Assembly: GCF_002257665.1 (NCBI RefSeq)
Contig: NZ_MQWB01000001.1
Coordinates: forward strand, 3,297,119 to 3,361,118
Direction: 5' to 3'
DNA length: 64,000 bases
DNA from: Rubricoccus marinus
GTDB taxonomy: Bacteria > Bacteroidota > Rhodothermia > Rhodothermales > Rubricoccaceae
The notes under the pieces: generated by a model
The model's database searches: none
What the model saw: the letters and a program-made list of their open reading frames with translations, nothing else
Told to the model about the DNA's origin: nothing
In this document: positions 8,390 to 16,252 of the stretch, piece after piece
Layout of the letters: every line of letters starts with the position of its first letter
Numbering within the stretch: position 1 is the first letter of the stretch
Made by a program: the position numbers and the translations under genes

Positions 8390-8418
8390 AAGGTACAGCC
8401 CACAGCTTCATTTGTCAA
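8390..8418 (-). promoter_or_regulatory. Leftward promoter of the divergent switch
   Basis: On the minus strand TTGACA (8413-8418), a 17-bp spacer and TACCTT (8390-8395): a near-consensus sigma70-type promoter reading towards the zinc-ribbon gene. The palindrome at 8420-8448 starts two bases upstream of the -35 box. Confidence 0.7.
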
Positions 8419-8419
8419 G

Positions 8420-8448
8420 CTATCAGCCGAACTAATTACGGCTGATAG
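8420..8448. promoter_or_regulatory. Operator-like perfect inverted repeat
   Basis: CTATCAGCCG (8420-8429), nine A/T-rich spacer bases, then CGGCTGATAG (8439-8448): ten-base arms without mismatch. A third partial half-site CGGCTGTCGG lies at 8462-8471 overlapping the rightward -35 region. The AT-rich island contrasts sharply with the surroundings. Placed between two back-to-back promoters, it is a probable repressor/activator site. Confidence 0.75.
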
Positions 8449-8472
8449 GTGCATTTTTATTCGGCTGTCGGC

Positions 8473-8502
8473 TTGACATGCTGCCGCCCGTTCCCGTAGC
8501 CT
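8473..8502 (+). promoter_or_regulatory. Rightward promoter of the divergent switch
   Basis: TTGACA (8473-8478), 18 bp, TAGCCT (8497-8502), followed by the ATG at 8529. This makes 8529, not the ATG at 8478 that lies inside the -35 box, the likely start of the gene. Confidence 0.55.
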
Positions 8503-8528
8503 ACAGCTCCGACCATCCACCTGCTTTC

Positions 8529-8813
8529 ATGCCTCCAGCTCCAACCTCGAAGCCTCCCAAGAGTGGAACCATTCTCGACTCGGAGGGCCTACGGGCGGCT
8601 TGTGAGTCAGCGATTGCCGAGGCCCGTCTTACCCTAGACGAGACCGCGGCGCTGATAGCTGAACGGGTCTCTGATCGGGATAAGCCTCCGTCCCGCTCCG
8701 CCGTCTCTGGCGCGCGGCGGGAGACAGGATCGAAGGTCGCCGCTCTTCAACTCGACATCATTCGAGCACTGACTGGCGCGTCACTCGAAGGCCCGCTCTA
8801 CCGCGTAGGCTGA
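8529..8813 (+). CDS. Small putative HTH regulator of the element
   Basis: 94 residues. Pattern LTLDETAALIAERVS, PSRSAVSGARRETG, ALQLDIIRALTG reads as three helices with a turn, close to phage-repressor-type (XRE-like) folds, although the match is by eye only. It begins 27 bp after a recognisable promoter and is divergent from the zinc-ribbon gene across a perfect 10-bp-arm palindrome. The simplest model is that it binds this palindrome and sets the direction of transcription. Alternative: a small unrelated early protein. Confidence 0.55.
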   Translation: MPPAPTSKPPKSGTILDSEGLRAACESAIAEARLTLDETAALIAERVSDRDKPPSRSAVSGARRETGSKVAALQLDIIRALTGASLEGPLYRVG

Positions 8814-9005
8814 ACTTCATCGCTCGGCGTCACCTCTGACGCCTGGCACCGGGCATACCGCCCAAACACGCCGACGGCCCGCCCTCCAACAACCAAGCAA
8901 GAGGGGCGAGCCATCGGTTCCACCAGCCGAAGCCGGATCGGCGCAAACCTACGGAGCCTCGGGCTGCGAGGTTGCGCCGCCGGTCTCGGCGCAGCATCCA
9001 CACCG

Positions 9006-9959
9006 ATGCCCAAGACCAAGACCACCCCGAAGAAGACCACACGGGCCACGCCAGAGGCCTCTGGCGTCACCGCCGCGGACGCCACAGCCGCGCGCCTCTT
9101 CGCCTCGCTCCCGCCCGCGGCTCAGGTCGTCTTCCGCCGCATGGCCGACGCCGCCGAGAAGGGCGAGCACCCGCACCGGTTCGTCGGCGAGGCCGCGGCC
9201 GACCGCATCCGCCTCGCGGGCGAGAGCCCCCCCGAGGTCGTCGCGCACGCGCTCGCCTGGATCGTCGAGACGCCGGAGGTGCCCGCGTGGCTCGCCGAGC
9301 CGTTCGACGCTGCGGGCGCCACCGGCGGCGCCGTCGATGCGTGGCGCCTCGCCGGCGGCACCGACGACGACGCCCCGGTCGGCCCCCTCCTCTGCGCCCT
9401 CGCCGAGCTCGCGCAGACCGCGCCTGCGGCCGACGTGTACGCCGAGTCCTACGTCCCGTCGTCTCAGCCGTCGCGCCCGCGGCTCGGCTTCGTGCCCGGC
9501 GCCTCGCACCCCGGCAAGGGCGCGAGCGAGTGGGAGACGAAGCATTGGGAGCGCAGGCGAGACGCGGCGAAGAAAGCGGGGATGACCGAGGAGCGCCGGT
9601 GCGCGCTCACCGACACCGTCTTCCACATCCCGTTCGGGTCGCCGGTCCCCTCGCTGCTCTTCGACACCGAAGACGAGACGGCGTACAACCGCGAGGACCC
9701 GTCGGCGCCCTTGCGCAGGCGCCGCGCCTACACCGTCCACCCCGCCGTCTTCGCCGCCGGTGCCGAGGCCGTCGCGCGGGCGTTCTGGCAGCACGCGCAC
9801 GAGCTGGCCTACGAGGTCGGGGAGAAGCTCGCGGCCGCCGCCGAGACCGTCGCGATGGCGCGGCTGCTCGCCAAGCCCGACTCCATCGGGACCGAGCCGC
9901 CGGGGTCGGCCTACGTGACGACGGCGGGCGCGCCGACGGGCTGGTACGCCCCGGCGTGA
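9006..9959 (+). CDS. Hypothetical protein of the element
   Basis: 317 residues, no known family. A Lys/Thr-rich start (MPKTKTTPKKTTRATPEASGV) precedes helical stretches (DATAARLFASLPPAAQVVFRRMADAAEKG) and a central part with aromatic and charged residues (ASEWETKHWERRRDAAKKAGMTEERRCALTDTVFHIPFG). The tail is Ala/Glu-rich (EVGEKLAAAAETVAMARLLAKP). The chain reads without membrane segments or signal peptide. The preceding 192 bp (8814-9005) show no recognisable signal. It could be an element-specific DNA-metabolism or structural protein; I see no evidence to decide. Confidence 0.6.
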   Translation: MPKTKTTPKKTTRATPEASGVTAADATAARLFASLPPAAQVVFRRMADAAEKGEHPHRFVGEAAADRIRLAGESPPEVVAHALAWIVETPEVPAWLAEPFDAAGATGGAVDAWRLAGGTDDDAPVGPLLCALAELAQTAPAADVYAESYVPSSQPSRPRLGFVPGASHPGKGASEWETKHWERRRDAAKKAGMTEERRCALTDTVFHIPFGSPVPSLLFDTEDETAYNREDPSAPLRRRRAYTVHPAVFAAGAEAVARAFWQHAHELAYEVGEKLAAAAETVAMARLLAKPDSIGTEPPGSAYVTTAGAPTGWYAPA

Positions 9960-10249
9960 GCGCTGCAACAGCGAGGGCGGTCCGGGTGCGCGCGTGCCCG
10001 GACTGCCGCCGCCCCGCCAGAGGCCGCGACCGCTGCCCGGACTGCTACTTCCGCCGACTGAGAGAAGCGCTCCGCGCCAAAAGAGGGCGCCACGTTCCCC
10101 GATGCCACTGCGCCCCGCTGGACACGTTCTGGCGGGGCGCTACTGTATCTGCCTACCTCCATCCCGTGCCTTTCGCAGAGGCAAGCGCTGCTGTGCCTGA
10201 TCAATCTGGCGTATGCCCTCTCCTCTGCATGTTCTTAAACAAGAGATAG
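9956..10249 (+). CDS. Small CxxC zinc-ribbon-like protein
   Basis: 97 residues from a GTG that overlaps the stop of the preceding gene (GTGA at 9956-9959). Two CPDC motifs about 13 residues apart (ACPDCRRPARGRDRCPDCYFRRL) plus a later RCHC form a likely zinc-binding knuckle followed by a basic helix (REALRAKRGRHV). Many phages carry such small zinc proteins of unknown role. Its 3' end runs 49 bp into the convergent PIN-like gene, which lowers confidence in the C-terminal part. Confidence 0.45.
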   Translation: MSAATARAVRVRACPDCRRPARGRDRCPDCYFRRLREALRAKRGRHVPRCHCAPLDTFWRGATVSAYLHPVPFAEASAAVPDQSGVCPLLCMFLNKR

Positions 10250-11517
10250 TTCGTAAACGCTTTGTTGTACTCCGCTTCCAGGCCTGCAATGTCTTCCTGT
10301 GACACATCAGGATCTTCTTTCGCCCTTTTTAGCCTAATGGCGAGTGTGAGAAGCGAGGAACTCGCCGTTGATGAACTCCTAAACGCTCGATCTATCACTG
10401 TCGACCAAGCGTCCATCGCGGCCTCCGACTCCGGATCTGACTTGGGCTCTGGTTCAGAGCTTTGTCTTAGCTCTACGACGACCGTCTCTTCTGCGTCCAT
10501 CATCTCGACGTAATCGTCAAGCGTGAGTAGATGAAGCGTGCCCCCACCAGTTGTCGTCCTGTATTCCTCGGTTAGCTCGTCCCGTGGCATGACAGGTCCG
10601 TCATCGCCCTTGTCTGCCCACCAATTGGGCTTGGTATCGTTCGTCACGAAGACCGTGTCCGCCGCGCCGTCTGCTGAGCGGGACTCTGCCGCTTGCAGGA
10701 GCGCCTTCCAGACGAGGTAATCCCCGAGCTCGTTGCCGTTGCGCTTGTTCAGGTCCTTCTTGTCCCCGAGCGGCGGGCGTGTGAGCCTCGTCTTAGCCTC
10801 CTTCTCGACCTCGTCGTACGTGTCCTTCAGCTTCTCTACAGAGCTTTCATCCGCGAAGGACTGAACGATCGCCATCACGGGGTCCTTCTCGCGAATCACG
10901 ACCTCGGCGTCCTCGATGAGCTCGTCCAGAGATTCCTGAGCTTGCTTCGCTGCTTGCTTGAGCGCCTCGTCGGCGTCTCTCAGGCGCTCAATCGCATCAT
11001 TCGCGGGACCGGCTAGGGCGAAAGGGGCGAAGGTGTCCGGTAGGTGCAAGTCCTGATCCCCCTTCGCCCTTCCCGCTTTCGACTTCAGCGTGCGCAGCGC
11101 CTCCAACTCGCCCGCGAGCTTCTCGGCCCTGTTGCTGAGGTACTCCCTCAAGGAGTGCTCAGGCACCACGAGCCGCCCGGCCTCGTGCGCCTGGACGAAC
11201 AGCCCCGCGATGGCGTTCTGCGTCTGGGCCGTCTTGCCGTATAGCGCGAGGAGGACGTTCGCGTCCAGGACGAGCAGCCCGGTCTCCAGCGCGCCCTGAA
11301 GCTCTCCGCGCTCAAAGTTGAGCGTGTCCAGGGGGGAAGGGAATGCGTCTTCGTAGGGGTGAGTGGACGGCAAGGCTCTAGCGTTCGTGGCAGGGACAAA
11401 CAGCAGATCTGGCCCCCCGTTCCTCGCTGCTGTGCGGTGCCGCCAGAGGCGGTACGTGCGGAGCCTCTGGCGTGAGGCCTGTGCGAGCGCGGCAGACCGT
11501 AGACTCCACTCCTCCAC
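10201..11517 (-). CDS. PIN-like domain nuclease (PIN_8 type)
   Basis: The domain starts at LLVLDANVLLALYG with the first catalytic Asp. It continues with VVPEHSLREYLSNR (acidic residue and Asn), a helical insert, then GDYLVWKALLQAA and VFVTNDTKPNWW carrying the later acidic residues. This is the layout of the PIN-like family PF18476, predicted RNases found in defence and abortive-infection loci. The middle (IERLRDADEALKQAAKQAQESLDELIEDAEVVI) is a coiled coil. The start is uncertain: ATG 11604 overlaps the divergent gene, GTG 11517 avoids it, and TTG 11373 would place the domain close to the N-terminus as in relatives. The coding part has no CCTCTGGCG repeat, so it is probably imported cargo. 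Confidence 0.7.
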   Translation of the reverse strand: MEEWSLRSAALAQASRQRLRTYRLWRHRTAARNGGPDLLFVPATNARALPSTHPYEDAFPSPLDTLNFERGELQGALETGLLVLDANVLLALYGKTAQTQNAIAGLFVQAHEAGRLVVPEHSLREYLSNRAEKLAGELEALRTLKSKAGRAKGDQDLHLPDTFAPFALAGPANDAIERLRDADEALKQAAKQAQESLDELIEDAEVVIREKDPVMAIVQSFADESSVEKLKDTYDEVEKEAKTRLTRPPLGDKKDLNKRNGNELGDYLVWKALLQAAESRSADGAADTVFVTNDTKPNWWADKGDDGPVMPRDELTEEYRTTTGGGTLHLLTLDDYVEMMDAEETVVVELRQSSEPEPKSDPESEAAMDAWSTVIDRAFRSSSTASSSLLTLAIRLKRAKEDPDVSQEDIAGLEAEYNKAFTNYLLFKNMQRRGHTPD

Positions 11518-11535
11518 CAGAAAGAGGCTTCTCTG

Positions 11536-12042
11536 ATGAATCGGCTTCTGCTCTCCGCACTCTGCCTCACCGCGCTGGCGCTTCCCACGCTCGCTCATGC
11601 CCAAGACACCTGCGCGCCGCCGGCGGATTCTCTCGCGGCGTGGCTAGAGGAATACCGATCCGTCTACAGGACCCTTGAGGTCGCGACCGAGCTCACGCCG
11701 CGCAACTCGGAACAGGGAAAAGGCCTACAGGAGCTGTCGGACCAAGTCGGGAAAGCGCTCGCCGTCCTATCGGAAATGGAACCGCTCGTGAGGATAGCAG
11801 AGGTCACGACAGAGCCGGCCGTGCGCGAAATCGCATGGGAGGCGTACTACATCAGCGCGGAGTTTATCGGCGTCGTCGGCCTTGGGCCGCGCACCGCTGA
11901 GGATGGCGGCTCGTTCATGTCAGCGTTCAACCGGACGGTGCGCGAGACCAACCGGATCCAAGAACGTGTAGAACGCGAGCACGAGGCGTCGTGGGCTCCA
12001 TGCGCCGACAGGGGCGCCTTCGGGCGCCACCGAAACCGCTGA
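11536..12042 (+). CDS. Secreted hypothetical protein
   Basis: 168 residues. A textbook signal peptide (MNRLLLSALCLTALALPTLAHA, cleavage before QDTC) precedes a small helical domain (SLAAWLEEYRSVYRTLEVATEL, GLQELSDQVGKALAVLSEMEPL). Only two Cys appear in the mature part, one at each end, and could pair. Function unknown. It is divergent from the PIN-like gene with a short gap and, like it, has no CCTCTGGCG repeat, so the two may have arrived together. A periplasmic protein inside a phage-like element suggests a lysogenic-conversion or surface-exclusion role, which is only inference. Confidence 0.65.
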   Translation: MNRLLLSALCLTALALPTLAHAQDTCAPPADSLAAWLEEYRSVYRTLEVATELTPRNSEQGKGLQELSDQVGKALAVLSEMEPLVRIAEVTTEPAVREIAWEAYYISAEFIGVVGLGPRTAEDGGSFMSAFNRTVRETNRIQERVEREHEASWAPCADRGAFGRHRNR

Positions 12043-12182
12043 CGCTGTGTCGTAGAGCGAAGGCGCCCGCTGCGGCTGGCGACCGTGCCAGCCGAGCGGG
12101 CGGGAGTGGGCTCCGGCGTCGTTGCCGTGGGAGTGCGAGCCGACACGAGGAAGCTAGGCGATGGGGTGCGCCAGCGGCCCGC

Positions 12183-12683
12183 CTACGCAGCCCCAAACCT
12201 CAACGCGAACGTCCCGAGGTCGCCGAGCCACCCGCCGTCCTTAAAGACGACGGCGCGCCAGAGGCCGGGGCCCTCTTGCTCCTCGAATGCGCCGCGCGCG
12301 AAGACGGCCCCCACGTGCTCGGTGTTCTCGCGGCGGTACCTCTCCAGAGGCTCGTGCCGCACCTCAATGATGTCGGAGGCGTGGCGATCGTGACCGAGCA
12401 CGAGGGCGCGGTACCAGACGAGGCAGCTCTCGGGTCCGAGCTCGATGCCGTGGCCCCCACTATAGCTGACAGGCGGACCGACTCCAGACGCGATAGGCTC
12501 GGAGACGAGCCTATCGACGACTGCGACCGCGAGGCGGAGCGCTCGCTCGGCGTGGGGATGGTGGGTGCAGGAGGAAGCGGTGAGGTCGGGGACCATTCGG
12601 GTACCTAGGGGTGTGAGCCAGGCGTAAGGCAACCCTCGTGCCATTCCGGTGGGGGTTCCCTGGAGGGCACCCATGCAGAACAT
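12183..12683 (-). CDS. Hypothetical protein, last gene of the long operon
   Basis: Up to 166 residues, no family recognised. Three possible ATGs: 12683 (inside the 17-bp palindrome), 12644 and 12596. The conserved-looking part starts with the last (MVPDLTASSCTHHPHAERALRLAVAVVDRLV) and contains several Cys and His (SSCTHHPH, ESCLVWYRALVLGHDRH). It is separated from the gene upstream by 135 bp filled with iterons. The leftward operon ends here. Position behind a tape-measure gene would suit a minor tail component; the sequence does not show it. Confidence 0.5.
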   Translation of the reverse strand: MFCMGALQGTPTGMARGLPYAWLTPLGTRMVPDLTASSCTHHPHAERALRLAVAVVDRLVSEPIASGVGPPVSYSGGHGIELGPESCLVWYRALVLGHDRHASDIIEVRHEPLERYRRENTEHVGAVFARGAFEEQEGPGLWRAVVFKDGGWLGDLGTFALRFGAA

Positions 12684-12686
12684 GGG
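12670..12686. repeat. 17-bp palindrome, copy A
   Basis: CCCATG-CAGAA-CATGGG. The same 17 bp in opposite orientation are at 19101-19117. Copy A borders the left edge of iteron array A. Confidence 0.75.
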
Positions 12687-12693
12687 CGCGATC

Positions 12694-12840
12694 TACCGTC
12701 CCTACCGTCCGCCCCGTCTCAGCCCCCCTCAAAACGAAGCCTCTGGCGCTGCAAACGCCGGTTCTGAGGCGGACGGTCGCCCAAACCCCTACCGTCCGCG
12801 ACCGTCCGCCAAAGGCCCCTACCGTCCGCCTACCGTCCGC
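12694..12840. repeat. Iteron array A (9-bp unit ACCGTCCGC)
   Basis: Units at about 12695 (degenerate), 12704, 12770 (reverse), 12791, 12801, 12821 and 12832. The array spans the 3' end of the 12819-13349 gene and the gap after it. The same unit forms array B 6 kb away. Confidence 0.75.
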
Positions 12841-13349
12841 CCGTCGGTACCCCGCTCGCCAACGACCCGCGCCCGCGCACGCACGCTCGCGCTGCCGCCG
12901 ATGGGCGCCGTCGCGACGACCCCCTCGACGTCGCGGAGCGTCGCGCTGAGGATCGTGTCCGCCAGAGCAGAGCGGAGCCACGCCACGGCCAAGCGGTCGG
13001 GTAGCGCCTCTGGCGGCGCGAGGAACGGCCGACCGTCGCCACCGGAGACGAGCGGGATCTCGGCGCCAGAGGCCCGCAGCGTCGGCAGCTCCGCCGCGTT
13101 CAGCGCGCGGAACACCTCGGCCTCGGCGCACGCCTCGTCGGGCGAGAGGCCGAGCACACGCGCCGCGGCCATCGACGGGGCGAGCGCGTCCGAGGGCTCG
13201 ACGACGTACGCGGCCGAGAGCGCGGCGTAGCGGCCCAGCCGGTGCAAACGGCGCCTCTGGCGGCGCGAGGCCTCGGCGCGGCGTGCGCGGCGGTAGAGGG
13301 CGACGGAGAGCGCTGCCAGAGGCGCCGAGATGAGGGGGAGCACTGTCAC
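12819..13349 (-). CDS. Hypothetical protein behind the tape-measure gene
   Basis: About 176 residues, GTG start overlapping the tape-measure stop (GTGA). The N-terminus VTVLPLISAPLAALSVALYRRARR is a likely membrane helix with a basic stop-transfer, followed by RRQRRRLHRLGRYAALSAAYVVEPSDALAPSM and an Ala/Leu-rich region. The last residues (GERGTDGRTVGGR) are written by iterons of array A, so the C-terminus doubles as a DNA signal. In tailed phages the gene after the tape measure usually encodes a distal tail protein; nothing in this sequence resembles one, so its function stays unknown. Confidence 0.55.
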   Translation of the reverse strand: MTVLPLISAPLAALSVALYRRARRAEASRRQRRRLHRLGRYAALSAAYVVEPSDALAPSMAAARVLGLSPDEACAEAEVFRALNAAELPTLRASGAEIPLVSGGDGRPFLAPPEALPDRLAVAWLRSALADTILSATLRDVEGVVATAPIGGSASVRARARVVGERGTDGRTVGGR

Positions 13350-16252
13350 AGTCCTGCGGAGGACGTGGGGCGGCCACCGGAACCCATCCGCCCGGCGGCG
13401 CCCGAGCCGCGCGTCCGCGCCTGCTGGTCCTCGCGGACGCGGATCTCGGAGATCAGCCGGTCCAACCCGTGGCCGTTGACCTCGACGGTGATCTCGGGAG
13501 AGGCCACGTTCGGCGCGGCGACGTTGACCGTCGTGCCCCCCGGCTGGATGCCCCGGCCGGCGTACCCGTTCGGGTTGGGACCTACTGGCGGGGCGCCTTG
13601 ACCCGCGACGTAGAGCCCGGCGGTGCCGGAGGCCTCGGAGCCGCTGGCGCCAGAGGCCTCGGACGCGCTTGGGATCTTCGGCGCGGAGTAGGACTGCCCG
13701 CCGATGGCGGCGATCTGGACCGCGCCCGCGGCGCCCGCGAGCCCCGCCGCGATGAGCCCGGCTGGGACGAGGGGCTTCGTGGTCGCTAGCGCGTTCAGGA
13801 TCGCGAGGGCGGTGTCGATCTTCGCCGTCCGCAGCGCGGCGGCCTTCTGGACCTCGAACGCCCTTTCGGCCCGCGCGGCGTCGCCCGCAGCGCGCTCTTC
13901 GGCCTCCTTCACGGCGTTCCTCGACGCCTGGATCGACTCCTCCGTCGCGTCGGTGCCCACCCGCTCGGCCTCCCGCCTCGCCTCGCCGACCGCCTGCGCG
14001 CTCTCCCTCGCTTCGGCGTCGGCCTCGCGTGCCTTGTTCGCCGCGTGCTGCGCCAGCAACCCCGTCACCTCCGAGACGACCGCGACGGCCTGCTGGGCCT
14101 GGTCTGAGACGAGCTGGATGTCGGCCGCGAGCGAGGCCCCCCAGTCGTGACCTGCTACCGCGGCGGCGTCGAACTCGTCTCCCAGCGCGCGGACGTCGTC
14201 GGCGAGGCCCGCGAGCCTCCGGCGCTCCTCGTCGGAGGTCGCGGCCCCGTAGGCCTCCCCGAGCCGCTGCAGCGCGGCCTCCGCCTGGTCCACCGACGCG
14301 ACAAGGTCGCTCTGGATGGCGAGGATCACGCGCTGCAGGGAGGCGTCGGCATCGCGCGTGTCGACCTCGATGGGAAGCTGGCGCACGCCGCCCACGCCGG
14401 CGCCGCGGACGGCCTCGAAGCCGCTGGCGAGCGCGCCGTTCTCCTCTCCGTTCCGGAGGGCGTCCCGTGCGCCGGTGGGGTCGCCTTCTGAGAGCCGCCT
14501 CTGGCGGCGCATCGCGAGGTCGAGGATCCTCTCGGAGGCGTCCGCCATCCGCTCGGTCTCGACGCGCTGACGGGCGATCCGCTCGGCGAGGTCGGTCTCC
14601 ACCAGGACCCGGTTCCGGGCCGCGGCGGCCCTCCGCTCCGCCTCGCTGCCGAGCAGCTCGGTCTCCAGAGTGATCCCCTCGATCACGCCGAGGTTGACGA
14701 GGTCGAGCGCGTTTGCCTCGCGTTTGGCCTCGACGTATGCCTTCGCGGCGTCGAGCCGGAGCTTGTCGGCGGCGGCGCCGACCTTCTCGGCCGCCAGCGG
14801 GCCCAGCTTCGCTTTCAGCGCGTCGAGCGAGGCGGCGAGGCGTGATGCCGTGACGAGGATGCCGTCGAGCTTCTCCTCGTAGTCCGCCGCGGCGTCCGAC
14901 GCCTCGCGCATGGCGCCAGAGGCCTTCCCCCCAGCGTCCCCGAGCGAGTCGCCCGCGGCGTCTGCCGACTCCCCGAGGTCGTTCAGCGAGTCCTCGAGCT
15001 CGCCGATCTCGCCCTCGGCCTCGTCCAGCCCCGTCACCTCCGGGAGGTTCAGCTCCGGCACGAGCCCGCGCCCGAGGATGTCGCCGAGCTCGTCGAGCCG
15101 CTCGTTGATCCGCGTCAGCGAGACGTGTGCCTCCTTGAACCCCGCCTTGTCGCCGGTCCACTTGTTCCACGACTTGCTCAGGCCCTCGATGGCCCACTGC
15201 GCGCGGAGCGCCCACCGCTCCAGGCTCAGCAGGCTCCAGAGCGCGGCCTCCAGCGCCATGCGGAAGACGCCGAGCGAGCTCCCCTCGCCCCCTCCGACGC
15301 GGTCAAGCGTGCGCCCGAGGCTGAGCGCGGTCTTGGCCACCTGCAGGAGTTGGTCGACGTAGACCCACGCCTGCTTCGCCGCGTCGGCGATGGCCGTGCC
15401 GGTCCGCCGCACCATCTGCACGAAGCCCTCGTCCCGCGCGATGGCGGTGAGCTTGCTCGCGAGCCGTCCGAGCACGCCGCGGAGCCCGTCGCCGAGCGCC
15501 TCCTTGAGGTCGCCGACGGCGTTCTCCATCTGGCGGAACTCGTCGACCGTGGCCTCGGCGAGGCCGCCCGCGTTGGCGGCGATGATCTCGCTCAAGAGGC
15601 GGACCTTGTCCAGCCCCTCGGCGCTGTTAAACGCCGCCTTCTGCGTCTCGGTCAGCGAGACGCCGACCTCGGTGAGCGCGCCGGCGCCGGAGACGAGCGC
15701 GCGGCCCATCAGCATGGCGACCTGGTTGAGGTCGCCGATGGGCTTGCCCGCCTTCTCGGCGAACGCCGCGAGGTCCACGAGCCCTTGCGTGAGGAGCCCG
15801 GCGCCCTCGGGTCCGGCGGCCTCCTTGAACGAGAGGAGCACGGACTGCGCCGAGGTGATGAGCTCGTCGCCGAAGTTGCTGTTGTCCTGCGTCTCGGCCG
15901 CGAGGTCGGAGAGCGACCGCCGCGCGGCCTCCAGGCCTCCGGCGGCCTCCAGCGCGGCGGGTTCGAGGTTCTTCAGCGACTGCTCCAGGCGGCGGTCCGC
16001 GATCTGCTGGATGCCGGCGAGCTTGACGGACTCAGAGAGGAGTCGAAAGCCCGCGCGGAGGGCGTTTACGGCGCCCTGCACGCTGACGTAGCCCGCGGCG
16101 AGTCCGACGAGCGCCTTCTTCAGCCCGCCCATCCGTTTCTGTGAGGTGTCGGCGGCAGACCCGACGGAGAGCACGCCTGTTCGGGCGGCCTGGGTGCCTT
16201 TGAGGACGCCTCTGGCGTCGAGGTCGAGCATGACGACCACGCGGTTCTTCAT
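13346..16252 (-). CDS. Phage tail tape-measure-like protein
   Basis: 968 residues from the ATG at 16252. The N-terminal part (LKGTQAARTGVLSVGSAADTSQKRMGGLKKALVGLAAGYVSVQGAVNALRAGF) and AAETQDNSNFGDELITSAQSVLLSFKEA are typical of TP901-type tape-measure proteins, with long helical and coiled-coil stretches after. The C-terminal hydrophobic Ala/Gly segment (TALAILNALATTKPLVPAGLIAAGLAGAAGAVQIAAIGGQ) is the usual tape-measure ending. These proteins fill the tail tube and set its length. Unusually, no tail tube, sheath or baseplate gene is visible nearby, and the gene sits in the same operon as the primase. It starts within the stop of the upstream gene (ATGA). Confidence 0.85.
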   Translation of the reverse strand: MKNRVVVMLDLDARGVLKGTQAARTGVLSVGSAADTSQKRMGGLKKALVGLAAGYVSVQGAVNALRAGFRLLSESVKLAGIQQIADRRLEQSLKNLEPAALEAAGGLEAARRSLSDLAAETQDNSNFGDELITSAQSVLLSFKEAAGPEGAGLLTQGLVDLAAFAEKAGKPIGDLNQVAMLMGRALVSGAGALTEVGVSLTETQKAAFNSAEGLDKVRLLSEIIAANAGGLAEATVDEFRQMENAVGDLKEALGDGLRGVLGRLASKLTAIARDEGFVQMVRRTGTAIADAAKQAWVYVDQLLQVAKTALSLGRTLDRVGGGEGSSLGVFRMALEAALWSLLSLERWALRAQWAIEGLSKSWNKWTGDKAGFKEAHVSLTRINERLDELGDILGRGLVPELNLPEVTGLDEAEGEIGELEDSLNDLGESADAAGDSLGDAGGKASGAMREASDAAADYEEKLDGILVTASRLAASLDALKAKLGPLAAEKVGAAADKLRLDAAKAYVEAKREANALDLVNLGVIEGITLETELLGSEAERRAAAARNRVLVETDLAERIARQRVETERMADASERILDLAMRRQRRLSEGDPTGARDALRNGEENGALASGFEAVRGAGVGGVRQLPIEVDTRDADASLQRVILAIQSDLVASVDQAEAALQRLGEAYGAATSDEERRRLAGLADDVRALGDEFDAAAVAGHDWGASLAADIQLVSDQAQQAVAVVSEVTGLLAQHAANKAREADAEARESAQAVGEARREAERVGTDATEESIQASRNAVKEAEERAAGDAARAERAFEVQKAAALRTAKIDTALAILNALATTKPLVPAGLIAAGLAGAAGAVQIAAIGGQSYSAPKIPSASEASGASGSEASGTAGLYVAGQGAPPVGPNPNGYAGRGIQPGGTTVNVAAPNVASPEITVEVNGHGLDRLISEIRVREDQQARTRGSGAAGRMGSGGRPTSSAGL

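Noticed and set aside
8478-8528. ATG at 8478 as start of the small HTH gene
   Set aside because: This ATG is part of the -35 box (TTGACA, 8473-8478) of the promoter, so the start at 8529 fits better.
12819-15215. Long frame overlapping the tape-measure gene
   Set aside because: Only its last 176 codons (from the GTG at 13349) lie outside the tape-measure gene and look real; the rest is a shifted frame of it.
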